30,439 nt of DNA from Chitinophagaceae bacterium. Its GTDB lineage: Bacteria > Bacteroidota > Bacteroidia > Chitinophagales > Chitinophagaceae. The notes beneath the pieces were generated by a model. It saw nothing but the letters and a program-made list of their open reading frames with translations, made no database searches and was not told the DNA's origin. Below are positions 8,377 through 17,914 of this stretch, in pieces; within the stretch, counting starts at the first letter, position 1; the number at the start of each line of letters is the position of its first letter. Where the stretch lies: the NCBI GenBank assembly GCA_016721085.1, contig JADKJI010000061.1, positions 1 to 30,439 of the forward strand. The letters are read 5' to 3'. Both the position numbers and the translations under genes were made by a program.

Positions 8377-9171
8377 ATGAACGCAACTTTCAATAGCCGG
8401 CGCTTTGCATTACTCGTTAAAAAGACGCTTCAGGAAAGGCAAATGCTCTTCCTGGGACTAACAGGCCTCTCTCTTCTTGTAACCCTTGTAACCTATCTAT
8501 TCGCCAAAGCGATGTCTGATATAGAAGATGCACAGAATATGTCATTCATCATTGGATTAGTAGGAGGCGGCTCTTTTCTGGCATCGCAAGTATTTGGCTA
8601 CTTCAATTCCAATGCCATGGGTGCTTCATTCATGACCCTGCCCGCTTCCACCCTGGAAAAATGGTTGACAGGTATTCTCTTTGCCGGTGTTTTATATCTT
8701 GCCATTTTCCTCAGCTTCTATAGATTGATGGATACCTACTTTGTTAACGATTATCATCAAAACCTCAATCCAAAGCTTCCTTACTACAAACTAATGATGG
8801 AACAAGTCCAGATATTCCCTTATGATGGTTTTGTTGGTATCAAAAGTTTCATCATGTTTTTTAATTTCGCAGGAGCGATGTTATTAGGCTCTTTGTATTT
8901 TAATAAACTTAGTTTCCTTAAAGGAGCATTGGTGATCTTTTGTTTTTGGTTTGGCGCTTTTTTCCTGAACTGGATCATTGCCAAATCGATGATAAGCCAA
9001 ATGCAAAATGCCATCCCCTATTGGTTAGTTTGGGTGGATGTAAATAAGGATCAGGGGCGAATTGAATTACAAGAGAACCTAAGTAAAACGGTTACCATAC
9101 TTATCGGGGTTGTTGTGCCACTAATACTATGGTCATTGACTTACTTCCGACTCAAAGAAAAAGAATTCTAA
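8377..9171 (+). CDS. ABC transporter membrane subunit
   Basis: A 264-residue integral membrane protein with about six hydrophobic segments (roughly 24-46, 55-73, 100-117, 160-180, 184-203 and 240-258). The C-terminus RLKEKEF is charged, as usual for ABC-2-like permeases. It starts nine bases after the ATPase gene and ends nine bases before the GntR gene, so it is in the middle of the operon and should assemble with the ATPase into an exporter or a membrane-remodelling complex. No extracellular domain is visible and no specific family name is certain. Confidence 0.87.
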   Translation: MNATFNSRRFALLVKKTLQERQMLFLGLTGLSLLVTLVTYLFAKAMSDIEDAQNMSFIIGLVGGGSFLASQVFGYFNSNAMGASFMTLPASTLEKWLTGILFAGVLYLAIFLSFYRLMDTYFVNDYHQNLNPKLPYYKLMMEQVQIFPYDGFVGIKSFIMFFNFAGAMLLGSLYFNKLSFLKGALVIFCFWFGAFFLNWIIAKSMISQMQNAIPYWLVWVDVNKDQGRIELQENLSKTVTILIGVVVPLILWSLTYFRLKEKEF

Positions 9172-9180
9172 ATAATAGCA

Positions 9181-9552
9181 ATGGATTTCCGACAAAACCA
9201 ACCCATTTACCTGCAGATTGCAGAATATGTCTGCGAACAGATACTCTTGAAGAAATGGAAACTGGGTGATAAGATCATCAGCATCCGTGATATAGCTGTG
9301 GAGATGGAAGTGAATCCCAATACCGTTCAGCGTGCTTATGATTTCTTACAACAACGAAATATCATAACAAACCGAAGAGGAATCGGCTATTTCACTGAAG
9401 AGGATGCTATGGAACGGATCATTGAATTCCGAAAAGAACAATTCATGGATCATGAACTACCACAGTTCCTTCGAACTCTTTACCTCTTGAAAATCGACTT
9501 GAAAGAAGTGAAAACAAAATACGAGCAGTTCGTAAAAGAAAACTTTAAATAA
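9181..9552 (+). CDS. GntR-family regulator, YtrA-like subfamily
   Basis: A 123-residue DNA-binding regulator. The N-terminus QPIYLQIAEYVCEQIL and the winged helix with KLGDKIISIRDIAVEM and VNPNTVQRAYDFLQ are standard for GntR proteins. Only about 50 residues follow the wing, as in the YtrA subfamily, which lacks a large ligand domain. It is the third gene of the ABC operon (gaps of nine and seven bases), so it probably represses its own operon through the palindrome at 7507-7530. The effector is unknown. Confidence 0.93.
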   Translation: MDFRQNQPIYLQIAEYVCEQILLKKWKLGDKIISIRDIAVEMEVNPNTVQRAYDFLQQRNIITNRRGIGYFTEEDAMERIIEFRKEQFMDHELPQFLRTLYLLKIDLKEVKTKYEQFVKENFK

Positions 9553-9559
9553 ACTTACT

Positions 9560-10279
9560 ATGAAATTTGTTGCTAAAATACTCACTGCATTAACGATTCT
9601 CTTCATATCAGGACTCTTTGTCACCAACGCCATACTAAAAGCGCAATTCGAAAAAATCGACAAAAGCGATTTGTATTGGAATTACAAAATTGTTCTTGCA
9701 GAACCTTATCATCACTTGAGAATAGAAGGTGGCAATTTGACGAATATTGCCTTCGAACCAAGCGCTAAATCTACAGTGAGAGTCAATCCGGATTGGAATG
9801 CATACAAGAACGGCAATTTCAAACCTTATGTAAAAAACGACACTCTCCATCTTGTATTCGACAAAAACTATAGCGACCTCTATGAAAAAAACTGGTTACG
9901 GAATAATATCATGGTAAGAATATTCACTCCCGAATTATTATCAGTAACCGGCTCCGATACCCGTCTGGTAATGAAAAAAGTTAAGCAACCCAACTTCACT
10001 CTGGATATTTCCGGAACATCAGAATTTGAATTAGAAAGTCAGATCCCTGAATTTGATTCTCTCAAAATAAACCAACGCGATTCATCAGAAGTTGTTTTTG
10101 AAATGATCCATGAAAATGGTCTTTCCCGTGATTTCCATTGTAAATGGATAGAAGCCTCGGTAAAAGGAAAATCAATTCTGGGCTTAGGAGACGCCAAAAT
10201 AGATAGTTTTAAAATAAGTGTTGACAATACCTCTGCTATCTTATTGTCTGGGGAATCGTTAAGAATGTGGAAGCAGTAG
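9560..10279 (+). CDS. Exported DUF2807-like beta-helix protein
   Basis: A 239-residue protein with an N-terminal hydrophobic segment (about 5-28, LTALTILFISGLFVTNAIL) that may be a signal anchor. The rest is beta-rich, with the alternation seen in DUF2807 (head GIN domain) proteins: LSVTGSDTRLVM, FTLDISGTSEFELES, LKINQRDSSEVVFEM, ASVKGKSILGLGDA. It is the last gene of the ABC operon, seven bases after the GntR gene; similar proteins often accompany GntR/ABC clusters in Bacteroidota. The role is unknown. The stop is followed at once by a repeat tract, which marks the end of this transcription unit. Confidence 0.78.
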   Translation: MKFVAKILTALTILFISGLFVTNAILKAQFEKIDKSDLYWNYKIVLAEPYHHLRIEGGNLTNIAFEPSAKSTVRVNPDWNAYKNGNFKPYVKNDTLHLVFDKNYSDLYEKNWLRNNIMVRIFTPELLSVTGSDTRLVMKKVKQPNFTLDISGTSEFELESQIPEFDSLKINQRDSSEVVFEMIHENGLSRDFHCKWIEASVKGKSILGLGDAKIDSFKISVDNTSAILLSGESLRMWKQ

Positions 10280-10910
10280 GGAGTTGTACGTTTTACGTTA
10301 TAAGTAAAGAGAGAGTTATAAGTTTTAAGTAATAAGTTTTAAGTCAGCCTCTGAACCTTGGAGTGTCCTTGCAGCACTGGCGCAAGTGTTTTTGCCGGTT
10401 AATACTTGAATCTAAAAACTTAAAAAGGTAAGGCAAAACAACTTGTGCCTGCTGCAAGAGAAGTCTTAAGTTTTACGTTATAAGTTTTAAGTCAGCCTCT
10501 GAACTTTGGAGTGTCATTGCAGTGGATTCTCCTTTTCCACCTTTGAACTCCTAGCACTGTATTGGCTGTTTATCCTGTCTATCCTTTAATCTTTTCCATC
10601 CTAGTCCTGTATTCGTCGCGAAGCGACTCTTTGCCCCTTAAATTAATATCAGGGTCTATCATTTGAAGTATTCTTCCTTTGCGACTTTGCGTGAAAAAAA
10701 AATAACCGCAGAGACGCGGAGACGCAGAGATGTATCCTCCTTCTCCTCCTAGCTCTGTACAGGTTGTTTGCATCCAGCCTCAAGCATCCAGCCTCAAGCA
10801 TAAAAATCCTATCCATCCTTCAATCCTTTAAATCCTAGTCCTGTATTGGCTGTTGGCTTTAAGCCCTAGGCCTTAAGCCTTAGGCATCCCGCATCAAGCA
10901 TCCAGCATCA
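10280..10910 (+). repeat. Composite repeat tract between convergent genes
   Basis: The tract fills the whole gap between the plus-strand ABC operon and the minus-strand LytTR gene. It begins with AGTTGTACGTTTTACG directly after the stop and ends in GCATCAAGCATTGAGC, where the complementary strand provides the TGA stop of the LytTR gene. Inside are two copies of a TTAAGTCAGCCTCTGAAC module around a large hairpin (10368-10458), a CCTTTGCGACTTTGCG / CGCAGAGACGCGGAG hairpin near 10677-10720, a GTCGC-GAA-GCGAC mini-hairpin near 10613 and GCATCCAGCC strings. The short minus-strand frame 10579-10773 is repeat-derived. Confidence 0.9.
10368..10458. repeat. Long imperfect inverted repeat within the tract
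   Basis: The arm at 10368-10396 (starting CTTGCAGCACTGGCGCAAG) pairs with the arm at 10432-10458 (ending TGTGCCTGCTGCAAG), with two unpaired bases and a few mismatches. About 35 AT-rich bases lie between. The flanks GGAGTGTCCTTGCAG and GGAGTGTCATTGCAG are near-duplicates, so the unit looks inserted or duplicated within the tract. It is not seen in the other tracts. Confidence 0.7.
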
Positions 10911-11291
10911 AGCATTGAGCACCCCCCTCTTCCTCCTACTAATCACAATCGTCTCCCCGGTACTTAAGAGCAAGGTATTCTGTTTCGCCAATGTAATCTG
11001 TTCAATAAATTTCCTGTTCACTAAATGACTTCGATGTACTCTGCTGAACATTGTGGTCGGTAATTGGAGTTGAAACCACTGCAACACCTTTGCTACCGTC
11101 ATCGGATGTCTCTTTGTAAAATAGATCTTGCTGTAATTGCTGAGCGCTTCAATCCGCACTATCTGTTCTGCTGGGATTAATAACACACCTCGATTATAGG
11201 GTATGCGGATATAGCTAGCAGGATGTTCACGCTCAGCAATAATATATTTAGAAGCTGTTGCAGGTATCATGTCAGTTATTTTAATTTCCAT
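10908..11291 (-). CDS. LytTR-domain DNA-binding protein without receiver
   Basis: A 127-residue protein that is almost only a LytTR DNA-binding domain (about 30-125): IPAEQIVRIEALSNYSKIYF, then MTVAKVLQWF and FSRVHRSHLVN followed by the typical C-terminal strand region. It has no receiver, PAS or membrane part, so any input must come from another protein or from expression level. Its ATG at 11291 lies inside the end of the ELWxxDGT gene, an 11-base overlap that implies coupled translation. The TGA stop lies in a repeat module shared with other tracts, so the last residues may have been altered by repeat arrival. Confidence 0.9.
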   Translation of the reverse strand: MEIKITDMIPATASKYIIAEREHPASYIRIPYNRGVLLIPAEQIVRIEALSNYSKIYFTKRHPMTVAKVLQWFQLQLPTTMFSRVHRSHLVNRKFIEQITLAKQNTLLLSTGETIVISRRKRGVLNA

Positions 11292-14205
11292 TGATGATTA
11301 TTGATATCCCAGTAGCCACTTGAACCGAAGTGCCCGGGAAACTATTGATGCTCTTTACACTTGTGTTAGCTCTAATCACCGGGTAGTTAGGTCTGCCTGC
11401 AGGAATGATAACATCTGTTGTACTACCAGGAACTCCATTTGACCAGTTACCCGCATTCTCCCATACATCACTGATATTTCCTGTCCACGTAGTGCTACCT
11501 GCAGCTACTACAGTTTCGAGTTTCCAGAGTTCACTATTATGTACAACTTCAGTTGCTGTAAAGAACAAAGTAGTACCAATAGCCGTTAAATTAGTTGGGG
11601 ATGAATTATTAACTTCTGGGTTTATATTTGCAACCATCGACGTTCCAGCATCAGTACCATCTGTTTTCCAAAGTTCAAAGCCATTCAAAGCATCAAATCC
11701 CACGAAATAAACAATCCCATTAATAAAGGCATAGCTATTGGTCGCACCAATACTATTGAGTGTTCCAGGCATAATATCTTTCACTATACTGGTACCTGCC
11801 AGTGTTCCATCTGTCTTCCATAATTCTTTTCCTTCAGTGGCTGTAGTAGCACTGAAATACATGTTGGTTCCTGCTACAAAAAAATGGTCTGGACTTGAAC
11901 TAACAGCACCTGCATTTATATCTTTTAGTATAACAGTGCCAACGTCTGTTCCATCACTTATCCAAAGTTCACTTCCTATTCCAGTCAGTGAAGCTGTGGT
12001 AAATAGTAATTTCCCATTTACTACGGTAAGCTTTACTGGTGAAGAGCTACCTGCTCCAGCCAAAATATCCTTAAGCATTACTGTTCCGGCGGTGGTGCCA
12101 TCACTTTGCCATAATTCAACTCCATCCACTCCATTAGTGGCTGAAAAATAAAGCAGATTATTATAGACCACAAAACCCGAAGGATCAGAATTTACATTGG
12201 CACTGGCATCATTAATATTCTTTACCATCACTGTCCCAGCATCCGTACCATCACTTTTCCAAAGTTCACGACCATTAACCCCATCAGTAGCCGCAAATAC
12301 CAGCAACCCGTTATAGTTAAACATGTTGGTGATATTTGAAGTAGCAGAACCGGGCAAAATATCTTTTACCAAAACAGTTCCTGCATCAGTACCATCACTT
12401 TTCCAAAGCTCAATACCATTGGTGCCATTGTTACTCGTAAAAAAGAGGGTTCCGTTCACATTTACTAAATTCGTAGGACTTGAAGAATTCACTCCTGGAT
12501 TAATATCCTTAACCAAAATGGTTCCTGCTAATGTTCCATCTGTTTTCCATAGCTCATTTGCAGTAACACCATCGTTTGCAGAGAAAAACAGGGCATTGTC
12601 GACAACCGTTAAATTTACAACGGAAGCATTCGCTATACCCGGATTTATACTCTTTACCAAATCTGTGCCTCCAGCTGTTCCATCACTCACCCATAGTTCT
12701 GTGCCGGAAAAGCCATTATTTGCCTGGAAAAACAATTTGCCATTAAACGGTGTAAAAAAGGAAGTACCCGAAGAAGCTGTTATTGTATTTATATCTTTTA
12801 ATAAAACTGTACCAGCAATAGTACCATCAGATTTATACAATTCACGATCCGTATTACCGTTGGCAATATGTGCTGCATAAATAATCTGACCATTTAAATT
12901 AACGAGATTGCCCGGATCAGAACTTCCACCAACAAAAAGATCCTTTACCATAAAAGTGCCTGCTGCTGTACCATCACTTACACAAAGTTCTACACCCAGA
13001 CCTGGAGTCGAACCTTTAAAATATAACAGGTTATTTACTGCCAGAAAGTTTCCAGGAACAGAACCTACTGAACCCGGATATAAGTCTTTAACTAAAACGG
13101 TTCCTGCTGCGGTACCATCAGTTTTCCAAATCTCAGCACCAGTCCCACTACCTTCTGCATTGAAAAACAAAGTGCCGTTGACAATACAAAACGAAGTGGG
13201 ATTACTACTTGCTATTCCCGGGTTTATATCAAGAAGTACACCTGTGCCAGCCGATGTACCATCACTTTTCCAAAGCTCTACATCCGGCATTGCAGTTGTA
13301 CTTGTACGGGCCGAAAAAATAAGTGTCCCATTAAGGTTGGTGAAATTTGCAGCTAAGGAGCCTGTGGTACCGAAATGAATCACTTTTACGGAAACGGTTC
13401 CAACTTCTGTCCCATCCGATTTCCAGAGTTCCTGGCTGGTTGGACTTGAATTATTGGTATTAGCCATAAAGAATAAAACCCCGTTAACATTACACATGTT
13501 AGTGATGTTTGAACCAGGAAATCCAGGTAGTATGTCCTTTACAAGTACAGTTCCAGCATCGGTTCCATCAGTTTTCCATAGTTCCAAACCGTTTACTCCA
13601 TTAGTAGCAGTAAAAAACAAAACACCGTTTACATCACAGAAATTACCAGGTACGGAAGCCGCTGATATACCTGGAGCAATATCTTTCACTTTCATTGTAC
13701 CACCTGCAGTACCATCCGATTTCCAGAGTTCAGTATCATTTTGTGAAACATTGCTATTAGCATTAAAAAAGAGAGTGCCCCCAAAATTTATAGTAGTTGT
13801 AATGGAAGAATTCCCTGCTCCTGTATTAATATCCAATACCATTACTGTCCCCGACTCAGTACCATCAGTTTTCCATAATTCAATGCCGTTGACACCATTA
13901 GTGGCCGCAAAAAAAAGGGTGCCATTCACATTACAAAGAGCAGATGGATTAGAACTTGCTAAGCCAGGATTGATATCTTTCACCATTTCTGTACCTGCTG
14001 TAGTTCCATCCGTTTTCCATAACTCTATACCCTTTACAGGATCTGTGGCAGTAAAGTATACTAATGAACCCACAGTTACCATCTGTGTTGGTGAAGAAGA
14101 GGCATTGGTAAAAATGTTTATATCCTTCACCAACTCTGGCACCTGGGAAAAGACAGAAAACGAAAAGGTAATAAAAGCAATAAAAAGTAAAACAACTTTT
14201 CTCAT
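11281..14205 (-). CDS. Secreted ELWxxDGT-repeat protein
   Basis: A 974-residue exported protein. The start is the ATG at 14205 (MRKVVLLFIAFITFSFSVFSQ), which gives a clean signal peptide; an upstream in-frame ATG at 14283 would bury it. The body has 17 repeats of about 50 residues with the core ELWKTDGTxxGTxxVKDIxPG followed by a strand of the form NGTLFFTATNGVNG, plus a degenerate copy (SELWKLE). Such repeats are listed as the ELWxxDGT family and probably build beta-propellers; function is unknown. After the repeats comes one WTGNISDVWENAGNWSNGVP module, and the protein stops at IIINGN with no type IX sorting domain, which is unusual for this kind of protein. The gene overlaps the LytTR gene by 11 bases. 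Long plus-strand frames here are shadows of the repeats. Confidence 0.92.
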   Translation of the reverse strand: MRKVVLLFIAFITFSFSVFSQVPELVKDINIFTNASSSPTQMVTVGSLVYFTATDPVKGIELWKTDGTTAGTEMVKDINPGLASSNPSALCNVNGTLFFAATNGVNGIELWKTDGTESGTVMVLDINTGAGNSSITTTINFGGTLFFNANSNVSQNDTELWKSDGTAGGTMKVKDIAPGISAASVPGNFCDVNGVLFFTATNGVNGLELWKTDGTDAGTVLVKDILPGFPGSNITNMCNVNGVLFFMANTNNSSPTSQELWKSDGTEVGTVSVKVIHFGTTGSLAANFTNLNGTLIFSARTSTTAMPDVELWKSDGTSAGTGVLLDINPGIASSNPTSFCIVNGTLFFNAEGSGTGAEIWKTDGTAAGTVLVKDLYPGSVGSVPGNFLAVNNLLYFKGSTPGLGVELCVSDGTAAGTFMVKDLFVGGSSDPGNLVNLNGQIIYAAHIANGNTDRELYKSDGTIAGTVLLKDINTITASSGTSFFTPFNGKLFFQANNGFSGTELWVSDGTAGGTDLVKSINPGIANASVVNLTVVDNALFFSANDGVTANELWKTDGTLAGTILVKDINPGVNSSSPTNLVNVNGTLFFTSNNGTNGIELWKSDGTDAGTVLVKDILPGSATSNITNMFNYNGLLVFAATDGVNGRELWKSDGTDAGTVMVKNINDASANVNSDPSGFVVYNNLLYFSATNGVDGVELWQSDGTTAGTVMLKDILAGAGSSSPVKLTVVNGKLLFTTASLTGIGSELWISDGTDVGTVILKDINAGAVSSSPDHFFVAGTNMYFSATTATEGKELWKTDGTLAGTSIVKDIMPGTLNSIGATNSYAFINGIVYFVGFDALNGFELWKTDGTDAGTSMVANINPEVNNSSPTNLTAIGTTLFFTATEVVHNSELWKLETVVAAGSTTWTGNISDVWENAGNWSNGVPGSTTDVIIPAGRPNYPVIRANTSVKSINSFPGTSVQVATGISIIINGN

Positions 14206-14458
14206 TTCATCGATTTTAAGGTATAGGTCTATTTTGTCTGCTGGCAAGACATAGTCCGGCCATGCATGCCTGCAATGTGGCACACAGTTTACTTCTAAGG
14301 GATATTGAAGGATTTGATTTTAAACAACCGGGGGTAATAGATACGGCTTACCAGGAAGGTCAGCCGATAGCAGTTGTAGAAAATCCCATTGGACAGGTGA
14401 CGAATTTCGATTTGTTTATTATCTTAGACTATAGGTATTTATCCCTAGAATAAAGAAT
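14206..14458. promoter_or_regulatory. Divergent promoter region
   Basis: About 250 bp separate the minus-strand ELWxxDGT gene from the plus-strand LuxR-type gene. No repeat module occurs here. A 63-codon plus-strand frame (14262-14453) ends five bases before the LuxR start, but it shows no recognisable motif and I do not call it a gene. No consensus Bacteroidota promoter (TTTG, then TAnnTTTG) is convincing. Confidence 0.5.
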
Positions 14459-15265
14459 ATGAGCACCCCTTATACCATTTTAACTCCTGTAAAAGAAAAT
14501 GATTTACGTCTCACATTTGGTTATACCGAAAGAGTAACCGACATCCATCACCCTGAAAAAATGTTTGGCCCTACCATCAAGTTATTTAATAAGATGGCAA
14601 TTGGTCCTTACTTCTGGTTCATAGCAAACCCCATAAAATGGAGGTCAGAAGCTGTTGGCGGGTCGTTCGAAGAGCTCACCGGCATTAAAAAAGAAGACTT
14701 TGAATTAAAATCACCTGAAATTCTTTTTAGGAATTCGCATCCGGAAGATATTGCCAAAATGTTTGCCTTTAGCAACTATTGGATAAACTACTTTAACGAG
14801 TTACCTGCAGAACGCAGACCCTATGTAACAGCCACCATCTATATGCGTATTTTGAATGCTGAAAAAATATATACATGGTTCATGGTGCAATATACCGATT
14901 GCATTGTGGATGAAATAGGGAAGATAGTATTCGGTCTCACACTAGTTACAAATATCAGTCACATAAAAAAAGAGGGTACTGCCATGATGAGTATCCTCGA
15001 CACATATGATGAAAGTTGCCAGCAATTCATTTGTGCCGACGGGAAAAACATACAAGGCAATGAAATGCCATCAGCAAAACTCACCCAACGTGAAATAGAA
15101 GTATTGCGCCTGCTAGCAAAAGGCAATAGCAGCAAACAAATCGCATCCGTATTGGATATCTCAATAAAAACAACCGACAACCACCGCCAAAACATGCTCC
15201 GAAAAACCAATTCCAAATCAACCGGCGAATTGGTGTCGTATGGGGTAACGATGGGGTATATATGA
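14459..15265 (+). CDS. LuxR-family transcriptional regulator with PAS-like domain
   Basis: A 268-residue cytoplasmic regulator. Residues about 40-170 resemble a PAS fold (YFWFIANPIKWRSEAVGGSFEELTG, HPEDIAKMF, then the strand TWFMVQYTDCIVDEIGKIVFG). Residues about 206-262 form a LuxR/GerE helix-turn-helix: LTQREIEVLRLLAKGNSSKQIASVL and SIKTTDNHRQNMLRKT. This PAS-LuxR layout is common in Bacteroidota and does not imply quorum sensing. It is divergent from the ELWxxDGT-LytTR pair and may control it. The frame is intact. The stop at 15265 is followed at once by AAGTTGTAAGTGATAAG repeat modules. Confidence 0.9.
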   Translation: MSTPYTILTPVKENDLRLTFGYTERVTDIHHPEKMFGPTIKLFNKMAIGPYFWFIANPIKWRSEAVGGSFEELTGIKKEDFELKSPEILFRNSHPEDIAKMFAFSNYWINYFNELPAERRPYVTATIYMRILNAEKIYTWFMVQYTDCIVDEIGKIVFGLTLVTNISHIKKEGTAMMSILDTYDESCQQFICADGKNIQGNEMPSAKLTQREIEVLRLLAKGNSSKQIASVLDISIKTTDNHRQNMLRKTNSKSTGELVSYGVTMGYI

Positions 15266-15600
15266 TTAAGTTGTAAGTGATAAGTTATAAGCAATAAGTA
15301 ATAAGCAATAAGTAAGTAAAAGTAAAAAGTAAAAAGTCGGCCTCTGAATTTTGGAGAGCTTGACTAATTTTATTCTCTTTTTTTTCCTTTGACCTCCAAG
15401 CCCATGTATAGGCTGTTTATCCTGTTCATCCTTCAATCCTTTAAATCCTAGTCCTGTATGTATTGGCTGTTGGCTGTTGGCTGTTGGCTGTTGGCTGTTG
15501 GCTGTTGGCTGTTGGCTTTAAGCCCTAGGCCTTAAGCTCTAGGCACCCAGCACCCAGCATTCAGCATCCAGCATTACCATTTTCATTTTTCAATTCTCCA
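15266..15600 (+). repeat. Composite intergenic repeat tract
   Basis: It starts right after the LuxR-type stop with AAGTTGTAAGTGATAAG and AGTAATAAGC strings, then CTCTGAATTTTGGAGAGC, CCTTTGACCTCC, CCTGTTCATCCTTCAATCC, a long GGCTGTT array and CACCCAGCACCC/GCATCCAGC strings. No gene is supported. Confidence 0.88.
15465..15513 (+). repeat. (GGCTGTT)7 microsatellite
   Basis: Seven perfect copies of the heptamer GGCTGTT occupy 49 bases, followed by a broken copy (GGCTTTA). The same heptamer occurs singly to three times in other tracts (near 7389, 10846 and 17764), so this copy has expanded, probably by slippage. Confidence 0.95.
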
Positions 15601-15632
15601 TTTTCTTTTTATTTTAGAGCATATACTTCTAT

Positions 15633-17337
15633 ATGAAATATACTTCTCTAAGCCGTAGCCTCAATCTTACAATCGTTCCAATCATACTCTTATTTGCTTC
15701 ATTTTCTGTCAATGCCCAGTCGTATGAATATGATCTCGGAAAACTGAACGATTACCTGTACAATTTCAATAACGGTGCCTATGGTCCATTTGAGGTCTCT
15801 GGCAAAAGAGTCAGATTTAAGACGAAGTTAGAAAAGGAAATAAGTTTTTCAGTAGACTCCGTTAAGGGGGCAGAAATTTCAGAGCTGGCGAAATGTGTAA
15901 CCTTGTATACTCTCGACAAAAAAGAGTCTATAGTAATCAATGGAAGTTACACGTTCACAGCATCTAATTATACATTCATCAACGGAATGCGCTTGCCATT
16001 TAATTATGGCAAATTTGCCAACCTGCTCAATAATTTCATATTTAGTTTAAAGGCAAACCCGTTCCTTCTGATTTGGTTTTTCCAGAAACAGAAGAAAGCT
16101 ATAAAGTAGACGATGAACTATCCATGCTTCTTGAAGAAGCCAAAACCATGGCCACAAAATCGGCCCTGGAACGGGCCGTCTTTAACATGAAAATGTTCTT
16201 ATACAATATGCCCCTAGGCAATACTTATTTCAATGGAGTTGAATATACGGGCGGAGTATTGAAACTGAAATTCCTAAAAGGCAGGTATGAAACCATCAAC
16301 CTGGGAATTGTAAAATCATTGAAAATAGAAGATATTTCCCTTTCAAGACCAAATGTAACCATTGATTCCAAGGGAGGTTATTGTTATTACAATTCCTGGA
16401 ACGACTATTACTTTGCAAATGGAAACTGGAATGAATTTAACAATAAGAACGCAAAGACATTCTATGTGCTTTTGGGTAATATTATCGATTCTTACAGGTT
16501 GCAACATGTGAAGCGATATAAAGTTGAACAGACATATGAAGAGCGTCTCAAACTAATTCTTGATTCCAATTTTTTACCTTCTATAAAAAGTGATGTTACT
16601 TATCAATTAACAGAGGTCCCAAAATCTGAACCAAAATATCGTAAGTTAAAAGACCTTATTGGCAAAGACCTCACCGATGCCAGCTTAACTATAAACGAAG
16701 ATTTTAAAACGTATAGCGGCTTTTTGAGAATAGATGCATTTGAAACAGCATTGGTTAATAATGTTAAGATAAAATATATTACCGATAAAGAAGGTAATAA
16801 TCTCACTGCCTACCAGCAAAAATTGAACAAGAAAGATGCTTCAAAAGTTAATGAAGAAAAACCAGATACAAGATTTGCAAGCAAAGAAGAAGAGATGGAA
16901 TTTCGGCTAGACTCTCTTGTTTCTATTGTAATAAAGAAAAATTATTCAAAGTCCTGCGAGCCGACCTTGAAAAATCAGGCTTTGTATTAAAAGACCAGGG
17001 ATCAGACCAGATTGCCGTCCCTTCAAAAAACATTTCAGCTTATGGAACCCGTTTTGGCATCCAGCCATTTAAGGAATACAGAGTACTCATATTGGGAAAG
17101 AGCATCAAGAACATAACCATGAGAATTAACAACACTCTCATAGATATAGACAAACCTTCTCCTACCAACGATTACATTGCTTTAAAATCACTCAGCGAAG
17201 ATCCTCAAAGCAAAATGGCAATTGGATTACTAAACATAAAGGTCTTTAAAGGTGTAAAAGGCTATAACAGGATTACCGTATATTCAGAGGGAGAAAGCAT
17301 GCAGGACGCGGATGTTTTTTTGTTTGAGAAGAAGTGA
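15633..17337 (+). pseudogene. Secreted protein of unknown function, frameshifted
   Basis: Three overlapping frames form one protein of about 568 residues. The ATG at 15633 begins a signal peptide ending near VNAQS. A first break near 16043 moves the reading to KPVPSDLVFPETEESYKVDDEL; a second near 16940 moves it to LFKVLRADLEKSGFVLKD. The protein then runs to FLFEKK at 17337. The middle part is rich in Lys, Tyr and Asn and shows two similar halves (NGAYGPFEVSGKRVRF... and NGVEYTGGVLKLKF...), which may be repeated domains. I do not recognise the family. Both breaks are single-base and the sense sequence on either side is continuous, so a sequence error is likely. A repeat tract starts just after the stop. 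Confidence 0.72.
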
Positions 17338-17870
17338 GTCCTTAGTTGTACGTTATAAGTTATATGTTATAAGTCTGTCTGTGATTTATTAAGAACTAGA
17401 CTAATTGTATTCTCCTTTGCCTCTTTCGACCTCTTAGCCCTGTATTTGTCGCGAAGCGACCCTTTGCATTTTTGCTTGAAAAAAAAATTATAACCGCTGA
17501 GACGCAGAGACACGGAGGTGTATTCTCCTTTTTCTCCTTTGACCTCCTGGCTCTGTATTGGCAATGAAAGTTGTACGTTTTAAGTTATACGTTATAAGTC
17601 TACCTCTGAATTTTAGAGAGCTTGACTAATCATATTCTCTTTTTCCTCCTTCGGCCTCCTAGCTTTAAATTGCTTGTTGGCTCGGCATCCAGCATCAAGC
17701 ATTCAGCCTCAAACACCAAGACATCCTGTCCATCCTCTAATCCTTTAAATCCTAGTCCTGTATGCTGGCTGTTGGCTGTTGGCTGTTGGCTTTTAACCCT
17801 AGGCCTTTAGCCTTAGGCATCCATCATCTAGCATCCAGCCTCAAGCATCCTGCTTTTCATCCCAATAATC
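17338..17870 (+). repeat. Composite intergenic repeat tract, two rounds
   Basis: The module series appears twice. The first round has AGTTGTACGTTATAAG, a GTCGC-GAA-GCGAC mini-hairpin near 17447 and a TTTGCTTG A-run arm with a GCTGAGACGCAGAG arm. The second round starts at about 17568 with AAGTTGTACGTTTTAAG and continues with CTCTGAATTTTAGAGAGC, GCATCCAGCATCAAGC, CATCCTCTAATCC and three GGCTGTT copies. Short frames inside are repeat-derived. Confidence 0.88.
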
Positions 17871-17914
17871 CAAGTTTCTAAAGGGATTTATTTAGCTAGA
17901 AATCATATTATATC

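Noticed and set aside
11405..14254. Long open frames on the plus strand opposite the ELWxxDGT gene
   Set aside because: They are shadows of the protein repeats: the repeated codons give a stop-free antisense frame with periodic PASVPSVFHSS strings. They have no starts or motifs of their own.
14262..14453. A 63-residue gene before the LuxR-type regulator
   Set aside because: No motif, signal or family resemblance, and it fills the divergent promoter region. A chance frame is the simpler reading.
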